Of a stretch of DNA of 64,000 bases, positions 16,811 to 25,483 are shown in pieces. The DNA comes from Mycetocola manganoxydans (GTDB lineage: Bacteria > Actinomycetota > Actinomycetes > Actinomycetales > Microbacteriaceae): contig NZ_RCUV01000011.1 in NCBI RefSeq assembly GCF_003667545.1, positions 35,398-99,397 on the forward strand, written 5' to 3'. Positions within the stretch are counted from its first letter, which is position 1. The number at the start of each line of letters is the position of its first letter. The notes under the pieces are model-generated. The model ran no database searches. It was not told where the DNA came from and saw nothing but the letters and a program-made list of their open reading frames with translations. Made by a program: the position numbers and the translations under genes.

Positions 16811-17848
16811 CTACGGTACGAGGATCGCCCGCCCGCGCACGGTGCCGGCCTCGAGGTCGTCGAACGCCTGGATGCCCTCTTCGAGGGAGTACTGCTGGGT
16901 TTCGACGGTGATTTTTCCGAGCTTGGCGAGTTCGATCACCTGGCGCTGGTCGGAGCGGGTGCCGCCGTAGGAGCGGCGCACGTCGACGCCCCACGGCAGG
17001 GTCGTCGTGAGGGCGTCGGCGGCGTAGGTGAAGGAACCCTCGCCGAGTCCGACGAAGCGGAGCGCTCCGTCTGGGGCGATGATCTTCGTGGCGAGGTCGA
17101 CGGTGGGCTGGACCCCGACGAAGTCGAAGACGGCATCCGCCCCGTATTCGCCGGTGAGCGCGAGGACCTTCGCCGCGGTGTCGCCATCGCTGAGGAAGGT
17201 TTCGTCAGCGCCGTGTTCGCGGGCGATCTCGAGCTTCTGTTCGCTGGAGTCGATCGCGATGACGCGGGTGCCGGTGGTTGCCTTGAGGATCTGGAGTCCC
17301 ATGTGGCCGAGCCCGCCGACGCCGATGACGGCGACGGTGGATCCCGGGGTGAGGCGGTGGCGGGCGCCGTTGATGGCGTGCATCGGCGTGAGGCCGGCGT
17401 CGGCGAGGGGTCCTGCGGTGATCGGGTCGAGGTCGCCGAGCGGCTCGAGGTAGCGGGCCTTCACCGCGATGTACTCCGCCATGCCGCCGTCCGGGCCGAG
17501 GCCGGGGCACGGCGGCATGCCGTAGCGGCCGCCGGTGTTGACGCAGACGTTGTCGCGGCCTTCGATGCAGGGGCGGCAGACGCCGCAGGCCCACACGAGG
17601 TAGACGAGAACGGCGTCGCCTTCGCTGAGTCCGGTGACGTCGTTGCCGAGGGATGCCACGTGGCCGGCGGTCTCGTGTCCGAGCGTCATGTTCGGGACGG
17701 GCCACTCGGGAGCGTGGCGTACGTGGACGTCGGAGTGGCAGAGGCCGGCTCCGGCGACCTTCACGAGGACTTCGTCTGGGCCGATTTCGGGGACCGGGAC
17801 GTCGCGGACTTCAAGAACGCCGGCGGATACGATTTGCAAGGCTCGCAT
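16811..17848 (-). CDS. Zinc-dependent alcohol dehydrogenase (AdhP type)
   Basis: Medium-chain dehydrogenase of 345 residues. The catalytic zinc ligands are seen in GAGLCHSDVH and MTLGHETAGHVASLG. The structural zinc loop is WACGVCRPCIEGRDNVC, which has four cysteines. The Rossmann motif is VIGVGGLGHMGLQI. ATG 17848 was chosen with GAGAGC upstream; an in-frame ATG 33 bases earlier is possible. It is divergent from a TetR gene, with a palindrome between them, and is likely repressed by that regulator. Confidence 0.93.
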   Translation of the reverse strand: MRALQIVSAGVLEVRDVPVPEIGPDEVLVKVAGAGLCHSDVHVRHAPEWPVPNMTLGHETAGHVASLGNDVTGLSEGDAVLVYLVWACGVCRPCIEGRDNVCVNTGGRYGMPPCPGLGPDGGMAEYIAVKARYLEPLGDLDPITAGPLADAGLTPMHAINGARHRLTPGSTVAVIGVGGLGHMGLQILKATTGTRVIAIDSSEQKLEIAREHGADETFLSDGDTAAKVLALTGEYGADAVFDFVGVQPTVDLATKIIAPDGALRFVGLGEGSFTYAADALTTTLPWGVDVRRSYGGTRSDQRQVIELAKLGKITVETQQYSLEEGIQAFDDLEAGTVRGRAILVP

Positions 17849-17899
17849 GTTGCTCTCTTTCTTCGGGTCGATGACCGTCATTGGTCACTGAATTTCACA

Positions 17900-17917
17900 A
17901 TAGGGCAGATGCCCCAT
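17900..17917. promoter_or_regulatory. Candidate TetR operator
   Basis: ATAGGGCA-GA-TGCCCCAT is a near-perfect 18-base palindrome in the 96-bp gap between the divergent dehydrogenase and TetR genes. It overlaps the region expected for the TetR -35. Confidence 0.6.
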
Positions 17918-17932
17918 AGATCGCTACGGCGT

Positions 17933-17938
17933 TAGACT
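17933..17938 (+). promoter_or_regulatory. -10-like hexamer of the TetR gene (leaderless type)
   Basis: TAGACT lies exactly six bases before the GTG start, and there is no ribosome site. Confidence 0.5.
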
Positions 17939-17944
17939 CGCGCA

Positions 17945-18550
17945 GTGACCGACGAGCCGATGGACCCACGCCAGAGGCGGACGCGCGCCCGCCTGCACGA
18001 GGTCATCCTCGAGCTGGCGGCGTCGACCCCACTCGATAGCATCACGGTCGCCGATATCGCTCGCGCCGCGGATGTGAAGCGCGACACCGTCTATCGCCAT
18101 GCGGGGAGTGCGGTCGCGCTGCTCGCCCAGGCGCTCGAGGCTGAGATTGAGGATCTGGTCGAGTACACCTCGCAACTCCCGGCAATGTCTGAAACCGGCG
18201 AGAGTGTCTTTGCGGTGCCTGAGCGGGCGATGTTCGAGCATGTGGCGAAGCACGCGGACATCTACCGCAACGCGTTGGCGTCTGAGGTGAGTGGTCCGAT
18301 CCGGGATCTGCTGATCCGCTCAAGCGCGCGGGCGCTGACGGCACACCTGGAGCGGCACCCCGAGATCGCGCCGCTGGTCGGCGGCCGGCCAGCGACGGAG
18401 GCGGAACGACGGATGTTCGTGGCCTTCGCCGCGTCGGGAACCTTCGGTGCAGTGCAGGCCTGGCTCGCTGAAGGAGATCTCAGCGATCTGGATGCCGCGG
18501 CGGCGGCAACGCTGGCGGCGGCGCCGGAGTGGTGGTTGGGGCGGCGGTAG
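17945..18550 (+). CDS. TetR-family transcriptional regulator
   Basis: 201 residues. The helix-turn-helix is ITVADIARAADVKRDTVYRH (about 35-54), followed by a variable ligand domain ending in EWWLGRR. The start is GTG 17945, with TAGACT at leaderless distance. It is divergent from the zinc alcohol dehydrogenase and is the probable regulator of it. Confidence 0.9.
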   Translation: MTDEPMDPRQRRTRARLHEVILELAASTPLDSITVADIARAADVKRDTVYRHAGSAVALLAQALEAEIEDLVEYTSQLPAMSETGESVFAVPERAMFEHVAKHADIYRNALASEVSGPIRDLLIRSSARALTAHLERHPEIAPLVGGRPATEAERRMFVAFAASGTFGAVQAWLAEGDLSDLDAAAAATLAAAPEWWLGRR

Positions 18551-18564
18551 CTTTCGCCATCCGG

Positions 18565-18581
18565 TGATTGAGCCTGTCGAA
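18565..18581 (+). repeat. Family H: single 17-base copy
   Basis: TGATTGAGCCTGTCGAA follows the TetR gene and matches the tandem copies at 16273-16309 at 16 of 17 bases. Confidence 0.75.
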
Positions 18582-18719
18582 ATCCCATCCATGATCTTCT
18601 GCGGGCTTATCTGCTTATGGCACCGGTGGGCGGGGGAGGAGGACCCAACGGATTGCATTGTTGATCCAGCTGGAGCGTCCGAGATCAGTCGCTTCAAATG
18701 ATGTGCCGCCGAGTCCACC

Positions 18720-19268
18720 TCAGCGCTGCAGCACCGGCTCCGGAAACAGACGCCGAATCTCCCGCTGCGGACTCACCAGCGCGAACACCGCGAACCCGAT
18801 CGCTGCGCCCAGCGTGTTTGCGATGAGGTCATTCACGTCAGCGGTCCGGGTTGCCCCGAACACCCCGAACCAGATCTGCGTGATCTCGATGCCGAGGCTG
18901 AACAGCGCACCTGCCAGGACCACTCGACCGAAAGTGTTGACGCGCGTCAGCATGGGGAGCAGGAACCCCAGCGGCGCCGTCATCAGGATGTTGAGCAGAA
19001 ACGTCCGGATGTCGATGGTCACGATCGGCCACGGGTTGATGATCGACCACCACGGTCCCTGGTTCGCATACTCGCCGATGTTCACCTGGAACGGGAAAAA
19101 CGCAACCGCCGCTACGCCGATCAGGTAGGCGACGGCGACACCGTTCCAGAGCGTCCGCGAGGGCGACGCACCGAGGCGCTGGGAGTGAATGAGCGTCAGA
19201 GGAACCAGGAACGCCAGGGCGGGAATCGCGAAGATGATCAAGGGAATGGTGAAACGGATGTCGAGCAC
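18720..19268 (-). CDS. VanZ-family membrane protein
   Basis: 182 residues with four to five membrane helices and the VanZ hallmark RTADVNDLIANTLGAAIGF near residues 140-158, preceded by ALFSLGIEITQ. VanZ-like proteins are linked to teicoplanin resistance in some hosts but mostly have no known role. It starts at GTG 19268. It lies alone downstream of a prenyltransferase-like gene on the same strand, 57 bp away. Confidence 0.85.
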   Translation of the reverse strand: MLDIRFTIPLIIFAIPALAFLVPLTLIHSQRLGASPSRTLWNGVAVAYLIGVAAVAFFPFQVNIGEYANQGPWWSIINPWPIVTIDIRTFLLNILMTAPLGFLLPMLTRVNTFGRVVLAGALFSLGIEITQIWFGVFGATRTADVNDLIANTLGAAIGFAVFALVSPQREIRRLFPEPVLQR

Positions 19269-19325
19269 GGCAGGCCAATCGGATCGGGGTACTTCGATCC
19301 TGGCGATGCTGCTCCCGCGACCGCG

Positions 19326-20312
19326 TCAGTCCGGGGAGTGAACGTTTCGCGGTGGGATCATCCCTGCGGTGTAGAGGGGGGAGCGCCCGGCCCAGTCCAG
19401 CACGCGGAGCGCCCGCAGCGTGACCCAGCGGCTCGGCTCGCCCTCCGCCTCCATCTCGAAGTGCACCTTGCCGGGATGCGCCAGCTCGAGCAGCCACCGC
19501 CCGTCGGCATCACGTTTGCCCTCGACCAGGTCGAGTGCCTCGTCGTGCCGTGGGTCTGGCGGGGAGCCCGCACGTCGGAAGTAGTCGAGACCCCTCAGCA
19601 CGTCATAGAACCAGCGGGTGGGGAAAGAGAAGCGGGTGAAATCGGGGTCGGCGACCTCTCCCGTTGACAGGCGCCGGAACATCCGTCGTTCGAGGAGATA
19701 CTCCTCGGCTCGTCGTCGCGCGGCGGTCACCTCACCGGATGCCCCGTGCGCCTGTTCGTGCTCGAGCAGCCCGTCGAGCACGCAGATCGTGGAGTGGAAT
19801 GACGAGCGGATGGAGCCGCGTTCGGCCTCGCAGTTCCAGCCGCCGTCGCCGAGCTGCTCACCGAGGAGCCGGTCGACCAGCGGCTGTACGTTCTCGCCGA
19901 AGTAGTCGCCGAGCGCCACGATCATCCCGTTGACGCACGGCTCGACTTCGCCTCCGAAGTACTCCTCGCCGATGGGATCCCAGCTCACGTGATCGCGCAC
20001 GAGACCAATCGCCGCACGGGCCTCAGCGCTCGCTGGATCGAGACCGAGCTCCCGGAGCAGCACGACGGTGTGGTGCGTCGCGGTCCACGGCTGGCCGGGA
20101 TCGTCGGGGTCCCGCGGCTCGGGCGGGTCATAGACGCCGCGGTCCCAGTACCCGTCTGCACCCTGCAGCCGGAGGAGTTGCGCGCCCCACCCCTGGGTCG
20201 CGACTTTCGCGCGTTCGGCGGCGACGGCATCCGCTGGTTCGTGGAGCAGGTCGCGCATCACCTGCCAGCGAATTGAGGGGTCGGAGTCCAGCAGCCAGTC
20301 GATGACGGTCAT
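19326..20312 (-). CDS. Prenyltransferase/squalene-oxidase-repeat-like protein
   Basis: 328 residues, probably an alpha/alpha toroid. Repeated helical pairs carry motifs such as GADGYWDRG, GDGGWNCEAERG and DADGRWLLE, which are QW-like turns of this superfamily. No DXDD-type cyclase motif is visible, so catalysis is doubtful; similar actinobacterial proteins are of unknown function. ATG 20312 follows the -10-like TAAACT at seven bases, so a leaderless start is possible. Confidence 0.7.
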   Translation of the reverse strand: MTVIDWLLDSDPSIRWQVMRDLLHEPADAVAAERAKVATQGWGAQLLRLQGADGYWDRGVYDPPEPRDPDDPGQPWTATHHTVVLLRELGLDPASAEARAAIGLVRDHVSWDPIGEEYFGGEVEPCVNGMIVALGDYFGENVQPLVDRLLGEQLGDGGWNCEAERGSIRSSFHSTICVLDGLLEHEQAHGASGEVTAARRRAEEYLLERRMFRRLSTGEVADPDFTRFSFPTRWFYDVLRGLDYFRRAGSPPDPRHDEALDLVEGKRDADGRWLLELAHPGKVHFEMEAEGEPSRWVTLRALRVLDWAGRSPLYTAGMIPPRNVHSPD

Positions 20313-20416
20313 GCGGGCGAGTTTAGGGCGCGGGAGGGGGTGAGTGAAGGGGCCCTTGCCGGAGCGGCCGGCCGACGGCATCCTGAATGTGGGCAAGGGT
20401 CACGATCGGGGCGACT

Positions 20417-21034
20417 GTGGACAAGTACGACATCAAGACCGCGCACAAAGCGCTCTATGCGCCGTCGGCCAAGGAGTTCACCGAGGTGGATGTGCCACGG
20501 ATGCGATATCTCGCGATCGACGGACACGGCGACCCGAACACATCGCCCGAGTACGCCGCCGCGATCGAAGCGCTCTATCCCGTCGCGTACGCGCTCAAAT
20601 TCCTGAGCAAGAAGGAGCTCGGCCGCGATCTCGTGGTCGCGCCGCTCGAGGGGCTGTGGCGCGCTGACGACCCGTCGGTGTTCACGACGCGGCAGAAGGA
20701 CGCCTGGGACTGGACGATGCTGATCAGCCAGCCCGACTGGATCACGGACGAGATGGTTTCTGCAGCAATGACGACGGTGCGCGAGAAGAAGGGCCTCGCT
20801 GCGGTCGAGCGGATGCGACTGCTCACCCTCGACGAGGGACGCTCGGTGCAGATCCTCCACATCGGGTCGTATGACGACGAGACTCCCACGCTCGAACGGC
20901 TCCACGACGAATACCTGCCGGCACACGGCCTCACCCTTCACGGGGACCACCACGAGATCTACCTCAGCGATGCGCGTCGCACCGAACCAGCCAGGCTACG
21001 GACGGTGCTGCGCCAGCCGGTCCGCCCGCTGTGA
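20417..21034 (+). CDS. GyrI-like small-molecule-binding domain protein
   Basis: 205 residues. The opening DVPRMRYLAIDGHGDPN and the closing region (GRSVQILHIGSYDDETPT, then HHEIYLSDARRT) fit a stand-alone GyrI-like domain, which binds small hydrophobic ligands. The start is uncertain: GTG 20417 (VDKYDIKTAHKALY) fits relatives best, while ATG 20387 adds ten residues. No clear ribosome site. Confidence 0.8.
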   Translation: MDKYDIKTAHKALYAPSAKEFTEVDVPRMRYLAIDGHGDPNTSPEYAAAIEALYPVAYALKFLSKKELGRDLVVAPLEGLWRADDPSVFTTRQKDAWDWTMLISQPDWITDEMVSAAMTTVREKKGLAAVERMRLLTLDEGRSVQILHIGSYDDETPTLERLHDEYLPAHGLTLHGDHHEIYLSDARRTEPARLRTVLRQPVRPL

Positions 21035-21071
21035 CCCGGAGCGCTGTGACTCGGGCCGCTGTGACTCGGCC

Positions 21072-21644
21072 TTAGCGGTACGAGTCGGCCCGCGCGAAAA
21101 TCCATCGCGTGAGGCGGCGTCTGCCGGTGATCACCAGTGTGATTCCGCTGGCACCGAGCAGGATCCCGATCAGCCCGGCTCGCACCGAGCCTCCGACGTC
21201 TCCGATGATCGCCGATGCCACCGAGAGTGACAAGAGGGATGCCGCGGCCACCGTCACGAGGACGCCGAGCACGATCATCCACGTCGGACTCCGCCCCACC
21301 GGAGCGGCCGAGGCGCTCGCCGTGTTCTGGATCCGGAGTGGATCGAGCTGGCCCGCCTGCTGCTCCTCGCCAGCTTGCACTCGAGCGGTGATCTCGGCGA
21401 CCGCCGCGTCGTTGAGCTCGAGGATGAGCCAGCCGCTCGCGCCCTCGGCGTCGGTGTAACTGAGGATGCCGGTGTCGTCGGTGGTGCGCGGCTGCAGCGG
21501 CGCGATGAACTCCATCGCGAGCTCGATAACCCCGGCCGCCATGGTGGCGCGAGCGAGCGGGATGTCGAACCGGCGCTCCGACTCGGCCGGGCGTCCGCTC
21601 GCGTCGTGAGTTTGCAGCATCCGGATCCCGCGACTGCTCGCCAT
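21072..21644 (-). CDS. Membrane protein of unknown function
   Basis: 190 residues that I do not recognise. A soluble N-terminal half (about 1-115) is followed by two membrane helices (about 121-145 and 150-172) and a basic tail ending RWIFARADSYR. ATG 21644 has GGGAGG seven bases upstream. It has no operon partner. Confidence 0.65.
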   Translation of the reverse strand: MASSRGIRMLQTHDASGRPAESERRFDIPLARATMAAGVIELAMEFIAPLQPRTTDDTGILSYTDAEGASGWLILELNDAAVAEITARVQAGEEQQAGQLDPLRIQNTASASAAPVGRSPTWMIVLGVLVTVAAASLLSLSVASAIIGDVGGSVRAGLIGILLGASGITLVITGRRRLTRWIFARADSYR

Positions 21645-21985
21645 GCGCTGCCTCCCACTACGCGGAGGCGGGGTGCCGCCGCTCGGCTCCACCCTAACCG
21701 CGCGGCTCGAGGTCATCGGGGCGCTGCTCTGTTGCGTTGCCACGTTCGGCTGGAGTTTCTCGCGACTTCTGACCATGAGTGGCCACGCAAGGAGGAGGAT
21801 GCCGCGGCGCGCGCTAGCGGCAAACGAGCGGATGTGACGCCACGTTACGGCGAACGCTACGAAGTGTGACCGGCGCTCTGTTGCGGGCATCCGGTGCGCC
21901 CATAGAGTCACTCACTACCAACCGGTGCACCGCTGAATTCCGCAGATTCGGCGGCTTCTCCCGCTATACGAGAGCTCACATTCGC
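21645..21985. other. Divergent intergenic region
   Basis: 341 bp between the unknown membrane gene and the importer operon. It holds family D copy 1 (21732-21790). The remainder must contain the operon promoter, but no hexamer pair stands out. Confidence 0.6.
21732..21790. repeat. Family D core, copy 1 (59 bp)
   Basis: TTGCGTTGCCACGTTCGGCT at the left pairs with GACCATGAGTGGCCACGCAA at the right. It has the same length and layout as 29404-29462 and 29625-29683. Confidence 0.75.
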
Positions 21986-23626
21986 ATGTTACGAACACCC
22001 GCAAAGCTTCTGTCCGTTGCCACAGCAGGCGTGCTGGCCACCATGGCACTGACCGCGTGCGCCGGTGGCGCGACTGGACCAGCCGATGGCGCCAAGCGAG
22101 TCGACGGAGGCACCATCGAGTACGCCCACCAGCAGGAGCCGGCGTGCGTCTTCGGCGGCTGGATCGAGCAGGCGTACCTCAGCTATCAGGTGCTCGACAA
22201 CCTCACCTCGCTCGATGAAGACGGCACCCCGGTGCCATGGCTCGCCGAGGAGTGGAGCGCATCCGACGACGGCCTCACCTGGACCTTCACCCTCAAGGAA
22301 GGCGTCGAGTTCACCGACGGCAGCCCGCTCACCGCGGAAGCCGTCGCGTACAACTTCGACCACTGGCTCGGCGGCGGCAACTCCACAGCCCAGGTCTGGC
22401 TCGACGGATACTACGAGTCCGCCGAGGCCGTCGACGACCAGACCCTCGTCGTGAACCTCAGCGCTCCATACCCGCGCCTCGCCGACAACCTCACGCAGAG
22501 CTACTTCGCCATCCAGTCGCAGGAAGCACTCGAAACCCGCACGGCAGAGGAGAACTGCGAGGCGCCGATCGGCACCGGCGCGTTCGTCGTCGAGGAGTGG
22601 AACCGCGGCGAGAACATCGTCCTCACCCGCAACGACGACTACACCTCCTGGCCCGCCAACGCGAAGCACGAGGGCCCCGCGAACGTCGAGAGAATCAACT
22701 GGCGCTTCGTCGCCGACGGAACCACGCGCACCTCCGCACTTCGCGCCGACGAGGTCGACGCGCTCTACGACGTTCCCGCGATCGAGTGGGAGGGTCTCGA
22801 CACCGCCGGTTTCGACCTCGCCAAGTACGTCACCCCCGGTCGCCCACAGCAGTTGAGCTTCGACACCGTCGAGGGCCCGTTCGTCGACGAGAACGTTCGC
22901 AAGGCATTCGCGTACAGCCTCGACCGCGAAACCCTCGTCGAGACGATCGGCAAGGGCGTCATCCCCTTCGAGGGCAACGGTGGTGTCAGCCAGTCGACTC
23001 CCGGCTACAGCCAGAAGGCCGCGGATGCCTACAGCTACGACATCGACAAGGCCAACGAACTCCTCGACACCGCCGGATGGACCGAAACGGATGCCGACGG
23101 GTACCGCACCAAGGACGGAGAGACGCTCGACGTCACTCTTCCCTACGGCGCCGGCTCGATCATCAACGCCGAAGGAGCATCCATTCTTCAGGGCGTGCAG
23201 GAGCAGGCGAAGGAAGCCGGTTTCAAGGTCGAACTGATCCCGGTGCCGCAGAGCGAGTTCTTCGCCGGAGCCTACTCGACCCCGGAGGAGCGCGACATCT
23301 CGGCGGGCTACTGGACCGCGGTGACTGCAGGCATCCTGCATATCAACTGGCGGCAGAACCTGCCGGACAGCCCCAACTACAACAACGACGCGTTCTACAA
23401 CGACCCGGTGCTCGAGGACCTGATCCTGGCCGCGAACTCCGAAGCCGACCTCGACGCGCAGAACGCGCTCTACGCAGAGGCGCAGGAGTACATCGCCGAC
23501 CACGCACTGTCGATCGGCCTCTATGACCGGCTCTCGTCGCTTGCTGTCTCGCCCTACCTCAAGGACGTCTGGCAAGAGAACGCACAGGGAGGACCGGTGT
23601 TCCATGACGCTTACTTCGTCGAATAA
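21986..23626 (+). CDS. ABC transporter substrate-binding lipoprotein (family 5, oligopeptide type)
   Basis: Surface lipoprotein of 546 residues that captures the substrate for the downstream permeases. It has a signal peptide with lipobox LTAC (cysteine about residue 27), then a typical family 5 body with YQVLDNLTSLDEDGTPVPWL, EGVEFTDGSPLTAEAVAYNF and PAIGTG-type motifs (EAPIGTGAFVVEEW). ATG 21986 fits the signal peptide. It is first gene of a five-gene operon with a flavin monooxygenase, so the ligand is probably the monooxygenase substrate and not a peptide. Confidence 0.9.
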   Translation: MLRTPAKLLSVATAGVLATMALTACAGGATGPADGAKRVDGGTIEYAHQQEPACVFGGWIEQAYLSYQVLDNLTSLDEDGTPVPWLAEEWSASDDGLTWTFTLKEGVEFTDGSPLTAEAVAYNFDHWLGGGNSTAQVWLDGYYESAEAVDDQTLVVNLSAPYPRLADNLTQSYFAIQSQEALETRTAEENCEAPIGTGAFVVEEWNRGENIVLTRNDDYTSWPANAKHEGPANVERINWRFVADGTTRTSALRADEVDALYDVPAIEWEGLDTAGFDLAKYVTPGRPQQLSFDTVEGPFVDENVRKAFAYSLDRETLVETIGKGVIPFEGNGGVSQSTPGYSQKAADAYSYDIDKANELLDTAGWTETDADGYRTKDGETLDVTLPYGAGSIINAEGASILQGVQEQAKEAGFKVELIPVPQSEFFAGAYSTPEERDISAGYWTAVTAGILHINWRQNLPDSPNYNNDAFYNDPVLEDLILAANSEADLDAQNALYAEAQEYIADHALSIGLYDRLSSLAVSPYLKDVWQENAQGGPVFHDAYFVE

Positions 23627-24623
23627 GGCCGCGGCCGCCGCTGACGCTTCGGCGTCGGCGGCCCGGCCCGCCTCCCGCCACCGGATCCTCGCCCGGCGGA
23701 TCGGCGAGAAGCTCGTTGGTGCCCTCATCGTTCTCTTCGGGGCCGCAACCACCGCGTTCCTCGCCCAGGCAGCCCTCCCGGGCGACCGGGCGACCGTCAT
23801 CCTCAACACCCGCGCCGGGCAGGCCATCCAGCGCACACCGGAGGAACTCGCCCAGATCAACGAACAGTACGGCCTGCTCAATCCAATCGTCGTGCAGTAC
23901 TTCGACTACATGAGGGCACTGCTCACCGGAAACCTCGGGATGTCGTACCAGCAGTACCGCCCGGTCTCCGCGATCATCCTCGAACAGATCGGCCCCACCC
24001 TCGTTCTGACCCTGACGGCCATCGCGCTGTCGTGGCTGATCATGGTCGTCTGGATCATCCTCACCGCCGGGCGTGGCCCGAGGCTCAGCTCGTTCGGGGC
24101 GATCGTCGACACCACCACGGCCGGCCTGCCGCACTACTGGCTCGCGATCCTGCTGCTGCTCGTCTTCTCGCTCAGCCTCGGCTGGTTCCCAGTGATCAGC
24201 GGGTCAAGCCCAGCGGGCCTGCTCCTTCCGGCGCTCACCCTCGCCATCCCGCTCGCCGGATTCATGAGCCAGGCCACCCGCACCGAGTTCGAAAAGTCCC
24301 TCGAGCAGCCGTTCGTTCTCTCCGCCCGCATGCGCGGGATGGGCGACCTCGGTGTCCGTCTGCACCACGTGCTGCGGCACTCGGTGCTCCCCGCGGTGAC
24401 GCTCTCCGGCTGGGCGCTCGGCGCCACCATCTCGGGCGCCGTCGTCGTCGAAACCGTCTTCTCCCGGGCGGGAATCGGACGGGTGCTCGTCACCGCCGTC
24501 TCCTCGCAGGATCTCCCCATCGTCACCGGGGTGGTCGTGCTCATTGCCGCGCTCTACGTCGTCGCGAACCTTCTCGTCGACGTCGTCTATGTGCTCATCG
24601 ATCCGAGGTTGAAGAACTCATGA
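23604..24623 (+). CDS. ABC transporter permease (DppB type)
   Basis: 339 residues with six membrane helices. The family 5 importer signature is seen in QYFDYMRALLTGNLGMSY and in the cytoplasmic coupling loop SARMRGMGDLGVRLHHVLRH. ATG 23604, with AGGGAGG upstream, overlaps the binding-protein gene by 23 bp; the long N-terminal Ala/Ser-rich stretch (residues 1-30) is atypical. It pairs with the next permease. Confidence 0.9.
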   Translation: MTLTSSNKAAAAADASASAARPASRHRILARRIGEKLVGALIVLFGAATTAFLAQAALPGDRATVILNTRAGQAIQRTPEELAQINEQYGLLNPIVVQYFDYMRALLTGNLGMSYQQYRPVSAIILEQIGPTLVLTLTAIALSWLIMVVWIILTAGRGPRLSSFGAIVDTTTAGLPHYWLAILLLLVFSLSLGWFPVISGSSPAGLLLPALTLAIPLAGFMSQATRTEFEKSLEQPFVLSARMRGMGDLGVRLHHVLRHSVLPAVTLSGWALGATISGAVVVETVFSRAGIGRVLVTAVSSQDLPIVTGVVVLIAALYVVANLLVDVVYVLIDPRLKNS

Positions 24624-25483
24624 CCCTCCAGCAGAAAGTTCCGGTCACTCCGCCGGCAGCACGCTCGCGAAAAAACGTCGTGGCGCCCTGGGGACTGGGG
24701 GCCGCGCTCGCCGCACTCCTCTTCTTCGTTGCAGCGCTCGTCGCTCCCCAGGTGCTCGCGACCCATGACCCGTACGCGCTCGATCTCGCGAACGCACTCC
24801 AGGCGCCGTCGCTCGCTCACTGGTTCGGCACCGACGAGTCCGGCCGAGACCTGTACAGTCGCGTGGTCTGGGGAACCCGCGACTCGCTCCTGATCGGCAT
24901 CGGTGCAACCGCCGTCAGCCTCACGATCGCCCTGATCCTCGGGGCGATCGCCGCCCTCGCCGGCAAGTACGTTGCGGGAACGGTCAACCGGGTCATCGAG
25001 GTCCTCTTCGCCTTCCCCACATTGCTCCTCGCGCTGCTTCTCGTCACCGTGATCGGTCCGTCCGCGTTCTCCCAGGTCTTCGCGGTCGGAGTCGGCACAT
25101 CTCCCGGATACGCCCGCATGATTCGCGGGCAGATCCTCTCGGCGAAGAACTCCGGATACGTCGAGGCCGCCACCGCACTCGGCCACAGCCGTGGCCGGAT
25201 CCTCCGCCACCACGTCATCCCCAACGCCATCCGGCCCCTCGTCGCGGTCATCGCATTGTCGGTCGGCCAGTCGATCGTCTGGGCATCGAGCCTCGCGTTC
25301 CTCGGCCTGGGCGTCGCACCCCCGTCACCGGAGTGGGGCGCGCTCCTCGACGCCGGCCGCCTGTACATCACCCAGGCACCCTGGCTCACCGTCATCCCGG
25401 GTCTCGTCATCGTCACTCTGGCGATCGCCGCGACCACCATCGGCAAGCACATCCAGGCCTCCCTCGAGAAGGGCGAAAAATGA
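24620..25483 (+). CDS. ABC transporter permease (DppC type)
   Basis: 287 residues. It shows the periplasmic motif HWFGTDESGRDLYSRVVWG (about 71-89) and the coupling loop EAATALGHSRGRILRHHVIP, both typical of DppC-like subunits. ATGA overlap with the preceding gene. It forms the membrane channel with the DppB-type subunit. Confidence 0.92.
   Translation: MTLQQKVPVTPPAARSRKNVVAPWGLGAALAALLFFVAALVAPQVLATHDPYALDLANALQAPSLAHWFGTDESGRDLYSRVVWGTRDSLLIGIGATAVSLTIALILGAIAALAGKYVAGTVNRVIEVLFAFPTLLLALLLVTVIGPSAFSQVFAVGVGTSPGYARMIRGQILSAKNSGYVEAATALGHSRGRILRHHVIPNAIRPLVAVIALSVGQSIVWASSLAFLGLGVAPPSPEWGALLDAGRLYITQAPWLTVIPGLVIVTLAIAATTIGKHIQASLEKGEK

Noticed and set aside
21989..23881. A 630-codon minus-strand frame over the binding-protein gene
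   Set aside because: Shadow of the substrate-binding lipoprotein, whose signal peptide, lipobox and family motifs are clear on the plus strand.
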